Assembly: GCF_016735515.1 (NCBI RefSeq)
Contig: NZ_JAERQZ010000001.1
Span: 2,654,746 to 2,718,745, forward strand
Length of the DNA stretch: 64,000 nucleotides
Direction of reading: 5' to 3'
Source: Piscinibacter sp. HJYY11
GTDB taxonomy: Bacteria > Pseudomonadota > Gammaproteobacteria > Burkholderiales > Burkholderiaceae_C
Shown: piece after piece, positions 32,115 through 39,890 of the stretch
Layout: every line of letters begins with the position of its first letter
How positions within the stretch are numbered: position 1 is the first letter of the stretch
Notes under the pieces: model-generated
The model's database searches: none
Told to the model about the DNA's origin: nothing
What the model saw: only the letters and a program-made list of their open reading frames with translations
Translations under genes and position numbers: made by a program

Positions 32115-32986
32115 CGGTGTGGCGCCGACTCGCCCACGCCGTGCTGGCCGCGCCGGGCCTGGGCGTCGTCGCCCTCGCAGTCCGCAACTACGTGCTGCAC
32201 CAGAGCGCCAACCAGGCCGGCAGCATGGCCTTCTCGTCGGTGCTCGCGATGTTTCCGCTCTTGCTGCTGCTGTCGGCCGCCGCGGGTTTTGCCGGCCAGC
32301 CGGGCGATGCGGCCGCGCTGGCAGGCCGCGTGATGGAGTACGCGCCGCCGATCGTGCGCGATGCCCTGCAGCCGGTCATCGACGAAGTGCTCGCCCAGCG
32401 CAGCCAGGCCCTGCTCGCCATCGGCCTGGTCGTCACGCTGTGGACGGCCTCCTCGGGCATGCAGGCCGTGCGCACCGCGCTGAACCGCGCCTACGGCATC
32501 GAGCGCGGCATGCCGTTCTGGAAGGCGCGCATCAAGGTCACGCTGTTCACGGTGATCGTGGGCAGCGGGGTGCTCGCCGCGTTCAGCTCGGTCATCGTGA
32601 TGCCCTATGTGTGGCAGCTGCTGGAGCGCAGCGCCGGTGCCGGGCAGGTCACGCTGTGGATGGAAGCCAGCGTGCGCTACGGGCTCGCCTTCGGGGTGCT
32701 GACCCTGCTCTATGCGCTGCTGTACGGCTGGCTGCCCGACGTCCAGCAGCGCCTGCGCACCGTGCTGCCCGGTGCGGTGATGGGTGCGGCGCTGTGGGTG
32801 GCGGCGGCGGCCAGCCTGTCGTACACGCTGCGCACCGCCGGCAAGCTGGCGCTCGTCTATGGCAGCTTCGCAGGCGTGGTGGCCACGCTGGTGTTCCTGT
32901 ACATCAGCGCGACGACGCTGATCTTCGGCGCGGAAGTCAACGCCGTGCTGCGCGAGAAGCTGCAGCCTGCGCGCCCGGAGCCTTGA
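32111..32986 (+). CDS. YihY/UPF0761 (BrkB-like) inner-membrane protein
   Basis: 291 residues from ATG 32111, overlapping the glycosylase stop. Six hydrophobic segments are visible. The family motif area ([20 protein letters not shown]) and the C-terminal [18 protein letters not shown] and FGAEVNAVL segments are clear. Function of the family is unknown; it was once misnamed RNase BN. Confidence 0.88.
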   Translation: MTVWRRLAHAVLAAPGLGVVALAVRNYVLHQSANQAGSMAFSSVLAMFPLLLLLSAAAGFAGQPGDAAALAGRVMEYAPPIVRDALQPVIDEVLAQRSQALLAIGLVVTLWTASSGMQAVRTALNRAYGIERGMPFWKARIKVTLFTVIVGSGVLAAFSSVIVMPYVWQLLERSAGAGQVTLWMEASVRYGLAFGVLTLLYALLYGWLPDVQQRLRTVLPGAVMGAALWVAAAASLSYTLRTAGKLALVYGSFAGVVATLVFLYISATTLIFGAEVNAVLREKLQPARPEP

Positions 32987-33041
32987 CGCCGGCGTCGGTG
33001 TGTCCGTGCTAGAAACGGGCACACACAAAGGAGACACCCAC

Positions 33042-34424
33042 ATGAACATCATCCGCCGAGGGCTGCTGCTGGCCATGGTCGCCAGCAGCGCATGGCTCGC
33101 CGCCTGCACCCACGCGCCCGAACGCAGCGCCGCCGCCCATCCGCCGATCGTCTTCGTGCACGGCAATGGCGACACGGCAGCGCTGTGGACGACCACCCTG
33201 TGGCGATTCGAGTCGAACGGCTGGCCGCGCGACCGGCTGCATGCGATCGACCTGCCGTATCCGCTCGCGCGCGACACCGACAGCAAGCCGCAGGAAGGCC
33301 GCACCTCCACCACCGAGCACATGCAGTACCTGTCGGCCGAGGTCGAGAAGGTGCTCAAGGCCACGGGGGCGAGCCAGGTGGTGCTGGTGGGGAACTCGCG
33401 CGGCGGCAATGCCATCCGCAACTACATCGCCAACGGTGGCGGTGCGGCCAAGGTGTCGCACGCGATCCTCGGCGGCACGCCCAACCATGGCGTGCGGGCC
33501 GACCTCGACAACAACCCCGGCAACGAGTTCAACGGTGCCGGGCCCTTCCTGAGCGGCCTCAACCAGCCCAAGGGCCCGAACGGCGACGAAGTCACGCCCG
33601 GCGTGAAGTGGATGACGGTGCGCTCCGACAACAACGACCTGTACGCCCAGCCCGATGGCGCATTCCTCGGCGCCAGGGGCAAGCCAACCCACGTGACCTT
33701 CGACGGCCCGGCCTTGAAGGGGGCCGAGAACGTGGTGATCCCCGGCATCGACCACCGCGAAACCTCGTACAGCCCGCAGGCCTTCGCGCAGGCCTACCGT
33801 TTCATCACCGGCAAGCCGCCGGCGACGCTCGCCGTCGTGCCCGAGGCCGCGGTGCTGCTGGACGGCAAGGTGACCGGCCGAGGGCTGAACAATGTGCAGG
33901 GCAACTTCTCCACCAACCTGCCGCTGGCGGGGGCCACGGTGGAGGTCTACGCCACCGATGCCCAGACCGGCGAGCGCCGTGGCGCCGCCGTGCACCGCAA
34001 GACCGTCGGCGCGGATGGCCGCTGGGGGCCGTTCACGGCCAATGCCCAGGCGCGCTACGAGTTCGTGATCACCGCCCCCGGCTACGCCGTGACGCACATC
34101 TACCGCTCTCCCTTCCCACGCTCATCCAGCGTGGTGAACCTGCGCCCCGACCGCATCGCCGATGCCGACAAGGACGCCAAGGCGCTGGTCACGCTCGTCC
34201 GCCCGCGCGGCTACTTCGGCGTGCCGCGCGACCAGATCAGCCTCGACGGCAAGAGCCCGCCCGCCGGCATTCCGCCGGGGGTGGCGCACGTGGCCGCAGC
34301 CAGGCTGAAGGTGGCCGACGCGGCCGGCCGCACGGTGGTGGGCGAGTTCAACGGCGAACGCATCGCCGGCATCGCCTGGCCGCTGGCCGAGAACCATGTG
34401 GTGCTGCTGGAGCTGCACCAGTAG
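33042..34424 (+). CDS. Secreted lipase/esterase-like alpha/beta hydrolase lipoprotein
   Basis: 460 residues from ATG 33042 with AAAGGAG as ribosome-binding site. A signal peptide ends in a lipobox-like LAAC (cysteine about 22). The hydrolase domain has VFVHGNGDTAALW and a nucleophile elbow GNSRGG; the catalytic histidine is probably in GIDHRETSY. The C-terminal half (from about residue 255) is beta-rich with a carboxypeptidase-regulatory-like sandwich (AGATVEVYATDAQTGERRG). This matches lipases of the AF1763-like type with an extra C-terminal domain. Substrate unproven. Confidence 0.8.
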   Translation: MNIIRRGLLLAMVASSAWLAACTHAPERSAAAHPPIVFVHGNGDTAALWTTTLWRFESNGWPRDRLHAIDLPYPLARDTDSKPQEGRTSTTEHMQYLSAEVEKVLKATGASQVVLVGNSRGGNAIRNYIANGGGAAKVSHAILGGTPNHGVRADLDNNPGNEFNGAGPFLSGLNQPKGPNGDEVTPGVKWMTVRSDNNDLYAQPDGAFLGARGKPTHVTFDGPALKGAENVVIPGIDHRETSYSPQAFAQAYRFITGKPPATLAVVPEAAVLLDGKVTGRGLNNVQGNFSTNLPLAGATVEVYATDAQTGERRGAAVHRKTVGADGRWGPFTANAQARYEFVITAPGYAVTHIYRSPFPRSSSVVNLRPDRIADADKDAKALVTLVRPRGYFGVPRDQISLDGKSPPAGIPPGVAHVAAARLKVADAAGRTVVGEFNGERIAGIAWPLAENHVVLLELHQ

Positions 34425-34535
34425 CAACGGGCGGCAGGTAGGAATGAGCCCACGCGAGGTCAGCGCCTCGCGCGACTGACAACGCGCGGGCGCGTGGCGA
34501 AGATGAGGCATCGTCACCGCCACGAGGAGCACGCC

Positions 34536-34751
34536 ATGCGCAACCCCTGGCTCGCCAAGAACCCGTTCATGAGTGCCTGGCTGAGCGCGGCCAACCGGGC
34601 CGCCGGCACGGCGCGTGGTCACGCCACGGCCGCTGCCAAGCGTGAAGTCGCGTCAGTGCAAACCGCTGCGACGCAGCAGATCATCGATTTCTGGACGGGC
34701 AAGTCGTTCGTGACCCCGTCGCCGCCGCGCAAACGCAAGAAGAAGCGTTGA
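34536..34751 (+). CDS. Small hypothetical protein with basic tail
   Basis: 71 residues from ATG 34536, chosen because GAGGAG precedes it at the right distance (the frame opens at 34494). The body is an amphipathic helical region (NPWLAKNPFMSAWLSAANRAAG, key part NPWLAKNPFMSAWLS) and the protein ends in a lysine/arginine run (PPRKRKKKR), suggesting nucleic-acid, granule or membrane contact. No domain recognised. It converges with another tiny basic gene. Confidence 0.55.
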   Translation: MRNPWLAKNPFMSAWLSAANRAAGTARGHATAAAKREVASVQTAATQQIIDFWTGKSFVTPSPPRKRKKKR

Positions 34752-34775
34752 GCTGGCGCTGCGGTGGCGCAGGCC

Positions 34776-34925
34776 TCAGGCCGCTGCCGGCGCCGGGGTG
34801 GGGAACAGCACGCGCGACGGCTGGGTGCCGTCGGCCTTGCGGCGCTTGCGGCCGCTGGCCGTCTTGCGGACTTGCTTGGCAGAAATGGTTTTCTTGCCGA
34901 TGCGCTTCTTCTTTGCGAGTGCCAT
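34776..34925 (-). CDS. Very small lysine/arginine-rich hypothetical protein
   Basis: 49 residues from ATG 34925 with AAAGGA 5 bases before the start. The first 33 residues are strongly basic (MALAKKKRIGKKTISAKQVR...), then a neutral proline/alanine tail. Charge suggests nucleic-acid binding, but no family is recognised. The good ribosome-binding site and compact placement support it as a real gene. Confidence 0.5.
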   Translation of the reverse strand: MALAKKKRIGKKTISAKQVRKTASGRKRRKADGTQPSRVLFPTPAPAAA

Positions 34926-34963
34926 GTCGATCCTTTCGGGTAAAGAAGCAGAGGATAACAACC

Positions 34964-36037
34964 TCACGCCCGCTGCCGCTCGCTGATCCAGCCGACGACG
35001 CAGAGCCCGAGCACGACACCGGCCGCACCGGCCAGTTGCTGCGGCAGGCTCAGGGTGTGGGCATTCCACAGCAGCACCGAGGTGGCGCCCAGCAGGGCGA
35101 CAAAGAGGCCGGCCGACAGCCACTGCGCGCGGCTTGACATTGGCGGGTCGTAGCGCTGCACCTTGGCGATGTCGAACGCGGGCTTGGGAAAGCGCGCCGC
35201 CACGTCGGCCGGCCGCCAGCCGGGGTGCTTGAACCACACCCGCAGCTTGTCGCCCCAGTTCCTCGCGTGCCACGAGTCCTTGAAGAGCTCCCCGTAGTAC
35301 TGCAGGTTGGCCCACACCGGATTCCAGCTGCGCAGCGGGCCGCGCGTGCCGTAGACGATGGGCTCACGGTCGTCTTCTTCGATGAAGCTGCCGAAGAGCC
35401 GGTCCCAGAGGATGAGGATGCCGCCGTAGTTCTTGTCGAGGTAGCGGTCGTTCACCGCATGGTGCACACGGTGGTTGCTGGGTGCGCAGAACCAGCGGTC
35501 GAACCAGCCGAGCTTGCCGATGTGCTGCGTGTGCACCCAGTACTGGTAGAGCAGGTCGATGAGCGCAACCACGGCGAAGACGAGCGGCGGGAAGCCGAGC
35601 ACCGCCATCGGCAGGTAGAAGAGCCAGCCGCCGACCCAGCCGCTGCCCGTTTGCCGCAGCGCCGTCGACAGGTTGTAGTCCTCGCTCTGGTGGTGCACCA
35701 CGTGTGCGGCCCAGAAGAGCGCCACCGTGTGGCCGAGGCGGTGGTGCCAGTAGTAGCAGAAGTCGTACAGCACCAGGCCGACCACCCACACCCACCCGTC
35801 GCTGGCCGACAGCTTCCACAGCGAGGCGTGCTCGAACACGAGCGCATACAGCCACACCGTGAAGAGCGCGGCGAAGAGGTTGACGAGCTGGCTGATGATG
35901 CCCAGGCCGATGCTGTTCATCGCATCGTTGAGCCGGTAGGTGTTGCGGCCGCGCTTGAGGCCGATGAGGAACTCGATGCCGATCATCAACAGGAAGACCG
36001 GCGTGGCGAGGACGATCACTTGCGAAGGGGTGAGCAT
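34964..36037 (-). CDS. Sterol desaturase / fatty acid hydroxylase family membrane protein
   Basis: 357 residues from ATG 36037. The di-iron histidine motifs of the family are present: HHRLGH, HVVHHQSE and HRVHH. Five to six hydrophobic helices surround them, including a C-terminal pair that may be an extra membrane hairpin. Family members hydroxylate or desaturate lipids with oxygen in the membrane. Bacterial substrates are mostly unknown. It is not clearly part of an operon. Confidence 0.9.
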   Translation of the reverse strand: MLTPSQVIVLATPVFLLMIGIEFLIGLKRGRNTYRLNDAMNSIGLGIISQLVNLFAALFTVWLYALVFEHASLWKLSASDGWVWVVGLVLYDFCYYWHHRLGHTVALFWAAHVVHHQSEDYNLSTALRQTGSGWVGGWLFYLPMAVLGFPPLVFAVVALIDLLYQYWVHTQHIGKLGWFDRWFCAPSNHRVHHAVNDRYLDKNYGGILILWDRLFGSFIEEDDREPIVYGTRGPLRSWNPVWANLQYYGELFKDSWHARNWGDKLRVWFKHPGWRPADVAARFPKPAFDIAKVQRYDPPMSSRAQWLSAGLFVALLGATSVLLWNAHTLSLPQQLAGAAGVVLGLCVVGWISERQRA

Positions 36038-36115
36038 CCCGCCATGGTGGGCCGCCCGCCCCGCGTGCTGCAAGCGGGGCATCCCCGGCTTGCGGCGCTC
36101 GGCCTGCCCTCGTGC

Positions 36116-36781
36116 TTACGCCGCGTGGCCGACGCGGTCGTTGCTCTCGTCGAGCGAGCCCTGGTCGAGGTGCGAGGTGTCGCTCCAGCCCACGAGCGAG
36201 AAGCCTTGCGGCGTGTAGAGCAGGCGGTTGATGCTGGCGTTGCCGAGCTGCCAGGAGCGCGCGGCCTGCAGGTCGAGGCGCGAGGCGGCGCGGTAGAGGC
36301 AGTCCATCACGCCGCCGTGGGCCACGATGGCGATGGTCTGTCCCGGGTGGGCGGCGGCGAGGCGCGCCGCGGTGTTCACGCAGCGGTCGTAGAACACCCG
36401 CAGCGACTCGCCCACGCCGCCGGGGCTGAAGTCGATCTCGCGCTTGCGCCAGCGCATCGACTCCTCGGGCCAGCGCGTCTCGATCTCCCGGTAGGTGTGG
36501 CCTTCGAAGCTGCCGAAGCCCCGCTCGCGCAGGCCCTTGTCGGCCGTGATCGGCAGGCCGGTGGCCCGGGCGATGGCCTGCGCGGTCTGGTGCGCGCGCT
36601 GCAGGTCGCTCGCATAGATCGCGTGCAGGCCTTCGTCGGCCACCGCGGCGGCCAGGCGGCCGGCCTGCCAGTGGCCGGTGTCGTTCAAGGGGATGTCGAG
36701 CTGGCCCTGGATGCGGGTGTCGACGTTCCAGGCAGTCTCGCCGTGACGGATGGCGAGCACCCGGGTGACGTGGTTCATCAA
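36116..36781 (-). CDS. Histidine phosphatase family protein
   Basis: 221 residues. The catalytic RHGE motif is at residues 12-15 (LAIRHGETAWN) and the second histidine in VAHGGVMD. This superfamily includes phosphoglycerate mutase-like and alpha-ribazole phosphatases; the exact substrate cannot be assigned. The start is ATG 36781 or the adjacent ATG 36778, overlapping the stop of the upstream PEBP gene, so the two are coupled. Confidence 0.88.
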   Translation of the reverse strand: MMNHVTRVLAIRHGETAWNVDTRIQGQLDIPLNDTGHWQAGRLAAAVADEGLHAIYASDLQRAHQTAQAIARATGLPITADKGLRERGFGSFEGHTYREIETRWPEESMRWRKREIDFSPGGVGESLRVFYDRCVNTAARLAAAHPGQTIAIVAHGGVMDCLYRAASRLDLQAARSWQLGNASINRLLYTPQGFSLVGWSDTSHLDQGSLDESNDRVGHAA

Positions 36782-37407
36782 GCGAGAAACTTCTTGTTCA
36801 AGGTGTAGAGGCCGACGTAGGACGCACGGGCCAGCACGTGGGGGGCGATGGCCTCGCGCAGCTGGGCGCCGGTGAAGGCACCCTCGACCGCGACCTTCGG
36901 CACCGACAGCGCATACAGCGTGAAGACGTACTGGTGCAGCAGCGCGTCGTTGAAGGGCGGGAAACAGCCGTCGTAGCCGAAGTACTGGCCGGCCATCGCC
37001 GGGTCGCCGGCGAACCAGCCGGTGTAGTCGTTGAGGCCGTGCCGTGCGCCGTGCAGGGTGGCCGGGCCCGGCTTGCCTTTCGGCGTCAGGCCGCCGCTGC
37101 TGAACTCGCCTTCCCGGATCTCGCGCAGGCTCGCCGGCAGGTCGGTGAGCACCCAGTGGAAGAAGTCGGTGCGCGGCAAATCGCTCGGCACCTCGCGGTC
37201 GGGCTTGTTGACGTCGTCGCCCTTGCTGGGCACGTCGCCGTCATGGCAGATCAGTGCGAACGACTGGGTGCCGGCGGGCACCTCGCTCCACGCGAACTGC
37301 GGGTTCACGTTGTCGGACATCGTGGGCCCCTCCGCCCCGGGCTTGCCGGCGGCATAGCGGGTGGGGATGAAGGCCCCGTTCTTCCAGCTGGTGCTCGTGA
37401 GCTTCAT
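36778..37407 (-). CDS. YbhB/YbcL (phosphatidylethanolamine-binding-like) protein
   Basis: 209 residues from ATG 37407. The PEBP-fold signatures are present: PQFAWSEVPAGTQSFALICHDGDVP (key WSEVPAGTQSFAL), DFFHWVLTDLP, and YTGWF / GYDGCFPP in the ligand-binding pocket. Cytoplasmic, since no signal peptide is seen. Function in bacteria is not established. It sits 4 bases after DUF1840 in a compact four-gene minus-strand run. Confidence 0.88.
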   Translation of the reverse strand: MKLTSTSWKNGAFIPTRYAAGKPGAEGPTMSDNVNPQFAWSEVPAGTQSFALICHDGDVPSKGDDVNKPDREVPSDLPRTDFFHWVLTDLPASLREIREGEFSSGGLTPKGKPGPATLHGARHGLNDYTGWFAGDPAMAGQYFGYDGCFPPFNDALLHQYVFTLYALSVPKVAVEGAFTGAQLREAIAPHVLARASYVGLYTLNKKFLA

Positions 37408-37411
37408 GCGA

Positions 37412-37726
37412 TCAGACTCCCCACACGATGTTTTCGTTGGCCGCATGGGCCCGCTTCATCATCTCGACCAGCGGCCACGCGCGCTGACGCAGCGAGATGC
37501 CGTCGCCCTTGCCGGGCTTCGCGTCGTCGTCCTCGGCGGCTTCCTTGCGGGCCGCGTCTTCCGCGGCGATGGCGGCTTCGAGCGCCTTCATCGCGGCCGG
37601 CATCTGCGCCGGCTCGATGATGCCCTTGGCCGACGGCTCCTTGCCGATCAGGCGCAGCACCTGGTCGCCGCTCGGGCCCATCATGATCACGTCACCGGCA
37701 GCCTTCGACTTGAACTTGTAGATCAT
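37412..37726 (-). CDS. DUF1840 family protein
   Basis: 104 residues. It begins MIYKFKSKAAGDVIMMG and contains LRLIGK, the pattern of DUF1840, a small betaproteobacterial family of unknown function. Acidic central stretch (AAEDDDAKPG). Its ATG overlaps the stop of the cyclopropane synthase gene (ATGA, 37723-37726), indicating translational coupling. Confidence 0.85.
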   Translation of the reverse strand: MIYKFKSKAAGDVIMMGPSGDQVLRLIGKEPSAKGIIEPAQMPAAMKALEAAIAAEDAARKEAAEDDDAKPGKGDGISLRQRAWPLVEMMKRAHAANENIVWGV

Positions 37727-38973
37727 CGGTAGATGTACTCGCGGTTGAACGGGAACCGCGATTGTGCGCCTCGCATGTTGCCCGTCGTCATGTCGTGGTC
37801 AGGACGGGTGGCCAGCATCTGCTGCAGCGAGATCCAGCCCTGCTCGAAGCTCATGGCGCAGCCGGCCAGGTAGAGCCGGTAGGCCCGCACCACGCTTTCG
37901 CGCGTGAGGTCGCGCGCCTTCACGAGCTGAGACTCGAGCCGGTCGCTCCAGGCCCACAGCGTGCGGGCGTAGTGCGGTCGCAGGTTCTCCATGTCGACCG
38001 GCTCCAGCCCGGCCTCGCTCATCACCTTGAGCACGTGTGACAGGTGCATCAGCTCCCCGCCCGGGAAGATGTAGCGCTCGATGAACTCGCCCATGCCGGC
38101 GCCGAGCTGGTGGTTGCGCGTGCCGCCGGCGGTGATGCCGTGGTTCATCAGCAAGCCGCCCGGTTTGAGCAGGCGGCGCACCTGGTGGAAGTAGACCGGC
38201 AGGTTGGCATGGCCCACGTGTTCGAACATGCCGACCGAGGCGATGCTGTCGTAGGGCTCACCCTCCGGCAGGTCGCGGTAGTCGCAGAGGTTCATCGTCA
38301 CCCGCCCGCGCAGGCCTCGTTCGTCGATCAGCCGGTTGACGTGGGCGTGCTGGTTCTTCGAGAGCGTGATGCCGTCGGCGCGCACGCCGTAGTGCTCGGC
38401 CGCCCACAGCAGCAGGCCGCCCCAGCCGGCGCCGATGTCGAGGAAGCGCTCGCCCTCGCGCAGCATCAGCTTCCGGCAGATGTGGTCGAGCTTGGCGGCC
38501 TGCGCGCCGTCGAGCGTCATCGCGGGGTCTTTCCAGTAGGCACAGGAGTAGACGCGCCGCTCGTCGAGCCACAGCGCATAGAACTCGTCGGACACGTCGT
38601 AGTGGAACTGCACCTGCTGCGCATCCGCATCGAGCTGGTGCCGCACGCGCGACTTCACGGTGCGCATGAGGTTGCTCCACCAGGTGAGCGGCCGCGCCGC
38701 GTCGCCGGCCAGCGGGGCGTCGCCCACCAGCACGGCGGCCACCTCCATCAGGTCGCGCATGCTGCCGTCGATGTCGAGCCGGCCCTCGACGTAGGCCTCG
38801 GCCACGTGGCCGATCTGGCCGGTGGCGAGGTGGGCCAGGGGTGCCAGCTCGTGCAGCCTCAGGGTGACCGCGGGGTCGGCACTGCCGAGGCGCCGCCCGC
38901 CCGGCAGCACCACCGCCAGCGGCACGCCCTGGGGTGCCAGACGTTGTTCAAGGGCTCGTTCGATCGCTTGCAT
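37723..38973 (-). CDS. cfa: Cyclopropane-fatty-acyl-phospholipid synthase
   Basis: 416 residues. The SAM-binding motif is DIGAGWGGL, followed by the family segments SVGMFEHVG and FIERYIFPGGEL. It methylenates double bonds of membrane phospholipid acyl chains. The N-terminal domain (1-100) is the family's lipid-associated part. It heads the run cfa-DUF1840-PEBP-histidine phosphatase. It is divergent from the FAH-family gene. Confidence 0.93.
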   Translation of the reverse strand: MQAIERALEQRLAPQGVPLAVVLPGGRRLGSADPAVTLRLHELAPLAHLATGQIGHVAEAYVEGRLDIDGSMRDLMEVAAVLVGDAPLAGDAARPLTWWSNLMRTVKSRVRHQLDADAQQVQFHYDVSDEFYALWLDERRVYSCAYWKDPAMTLDGAQAAKLDHICRKLMLREGERFLDIGAGWGGLLLWAAEHYGVRADGITLSKNQHAHVNRLIDERGLRGRVTMNLCDYRDLPEGEPYDSIASVGMFEHVGHANLPVYFHQVRRLLKPGGLLMNHGITAGGTRNHQLGAGMGEFIERYIFPGGELMHLSHVLKVMSEAGLEPVDMENLRPHYARTLWAWSDRLESQLVKARDLTRESVVRAYRLYLAGCAMSFEQGWISLQQMLATRPDHDMTTGNMRGAQSRFPFNREYIYR

Positions 38974-39053
38974 CGTTCGTCACCTCGCTCGGCCTGACGC
39001 AATGGTATGAAAATCGCATCGCCAGCACCCACCGCAATCCTGACGGGAACGCC

Positions 39054-39890
39054 ATGAAATGGTTTCGCTTTGGCCCGGAAGGGCATGAACGCATCGGGGC
39101 CTTGGACGCCTCCGGGCAGTTGAGGGACCTGTCGGCCGATGTGCCCGACCTGCACCTGCCCAGCCTCGGGCTCGACGGGCTCAGGCGCCTGTCGAAGCTG
39201 AAGCCCGAGGCCTACCCGCTGGTGCCGGGCAAGCCGCGCCTGGGCGTGCCCTACACCGGCATCAGCAAGTTCGTCGCCATCGGACTCAACTACGCCGACC
39301 ACGCGGCCGAAGCCGGCCTGCCCCTGCCGAAGGAGCCCATCGTCTTCCTGAAGGCGACCACCTGCATCAGCGGCCCCGACGACCCGGTGCTGCTGCCGCC
39401 CGGCAGCGTGAAGACCGACTGGGAGGTCGAGCTCGGCGTGGTGATCGGCCGCACGGCACGCCACGTGAGCGAAGGCGAAGCCCTGTCGTACGTGGCCGGC
39501 TACAGCGTGGTGAACGACGTGTCGGAGCGCGAATACCAGATCGAGCGCGGCGGCACCTGGGACAAGGGCAAGGGCTGCGACACCTTCGGCCCCATCGGTC
39601 CCTACCTCGTGACGTCCGACGAGGTGCCCGACCCGCAGGCGCTCGACCTGTGGCTGGACGTGAACGACGTGCGCCGCCAGAGCGGCAGCACCGCCACCAT
39701 GATCTTCGGCGTGGCCCAGATCGTGAGCTACGTGAGCCGCTTCATGACGCTCCTGCCCGGCGACATCATCTGCACCGGCACGCCGCCCGGGGTGGGCATG
39801 GGCATGAAGCCGCCGCGCTTCCTGAAACCTGGCGACGTGATGAGGCTCGGCATCACCGGCCTGGGCGAGCAGCGGCAGGTGGTGAAGTAG
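39054..39890 (+). CDS. Fumarylacetoacetate hydrolase family protein
   Basis: 278 residues from ATG 39054. The metal-binding core is visible: GLNYADHAAE, PIVFLKATT, the acidic ligands in DWEVELGVVIG and GYSVVNDVSER, and CTGTPPGVGMG. The family cleaves C-C bonds or decarboxylates acyl-pyruvates, as in aromatic catabolism (ureidoglycolate lyase or 2,4-diketo-3-deoxy-L-fuconate hydrolase-like). Exact substrate not decidable. The TAG stop abuts the stop of the convergent GGDEF-EAL gene (TAGCTA). Confidence 0.9.
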   Translation: MKWFRFGPEGHERIGALDASGQLRDLSADVPDLHLPSLGLDGLRRLSKLKPEAYPLVPGKPRLGVPYTGISKFVAIGLNYADHAAEAGLPLPKEPIVFLKATTCISGPDDPVLLPPGSVKTDWEVELGVVIGRTARHVSEGEALSYVAGYSVVNDVSEREYQIERGGTWDKGKGCDTFGPIGPYLVTSDEVPDPQALDLWLDVNDVRRQSGSTATMIFGVAQIVSYVSRFMTLLPGDIICTGTPPGVGMGMKPPRFLKPGDVMRLGITGLGEQRQVVK

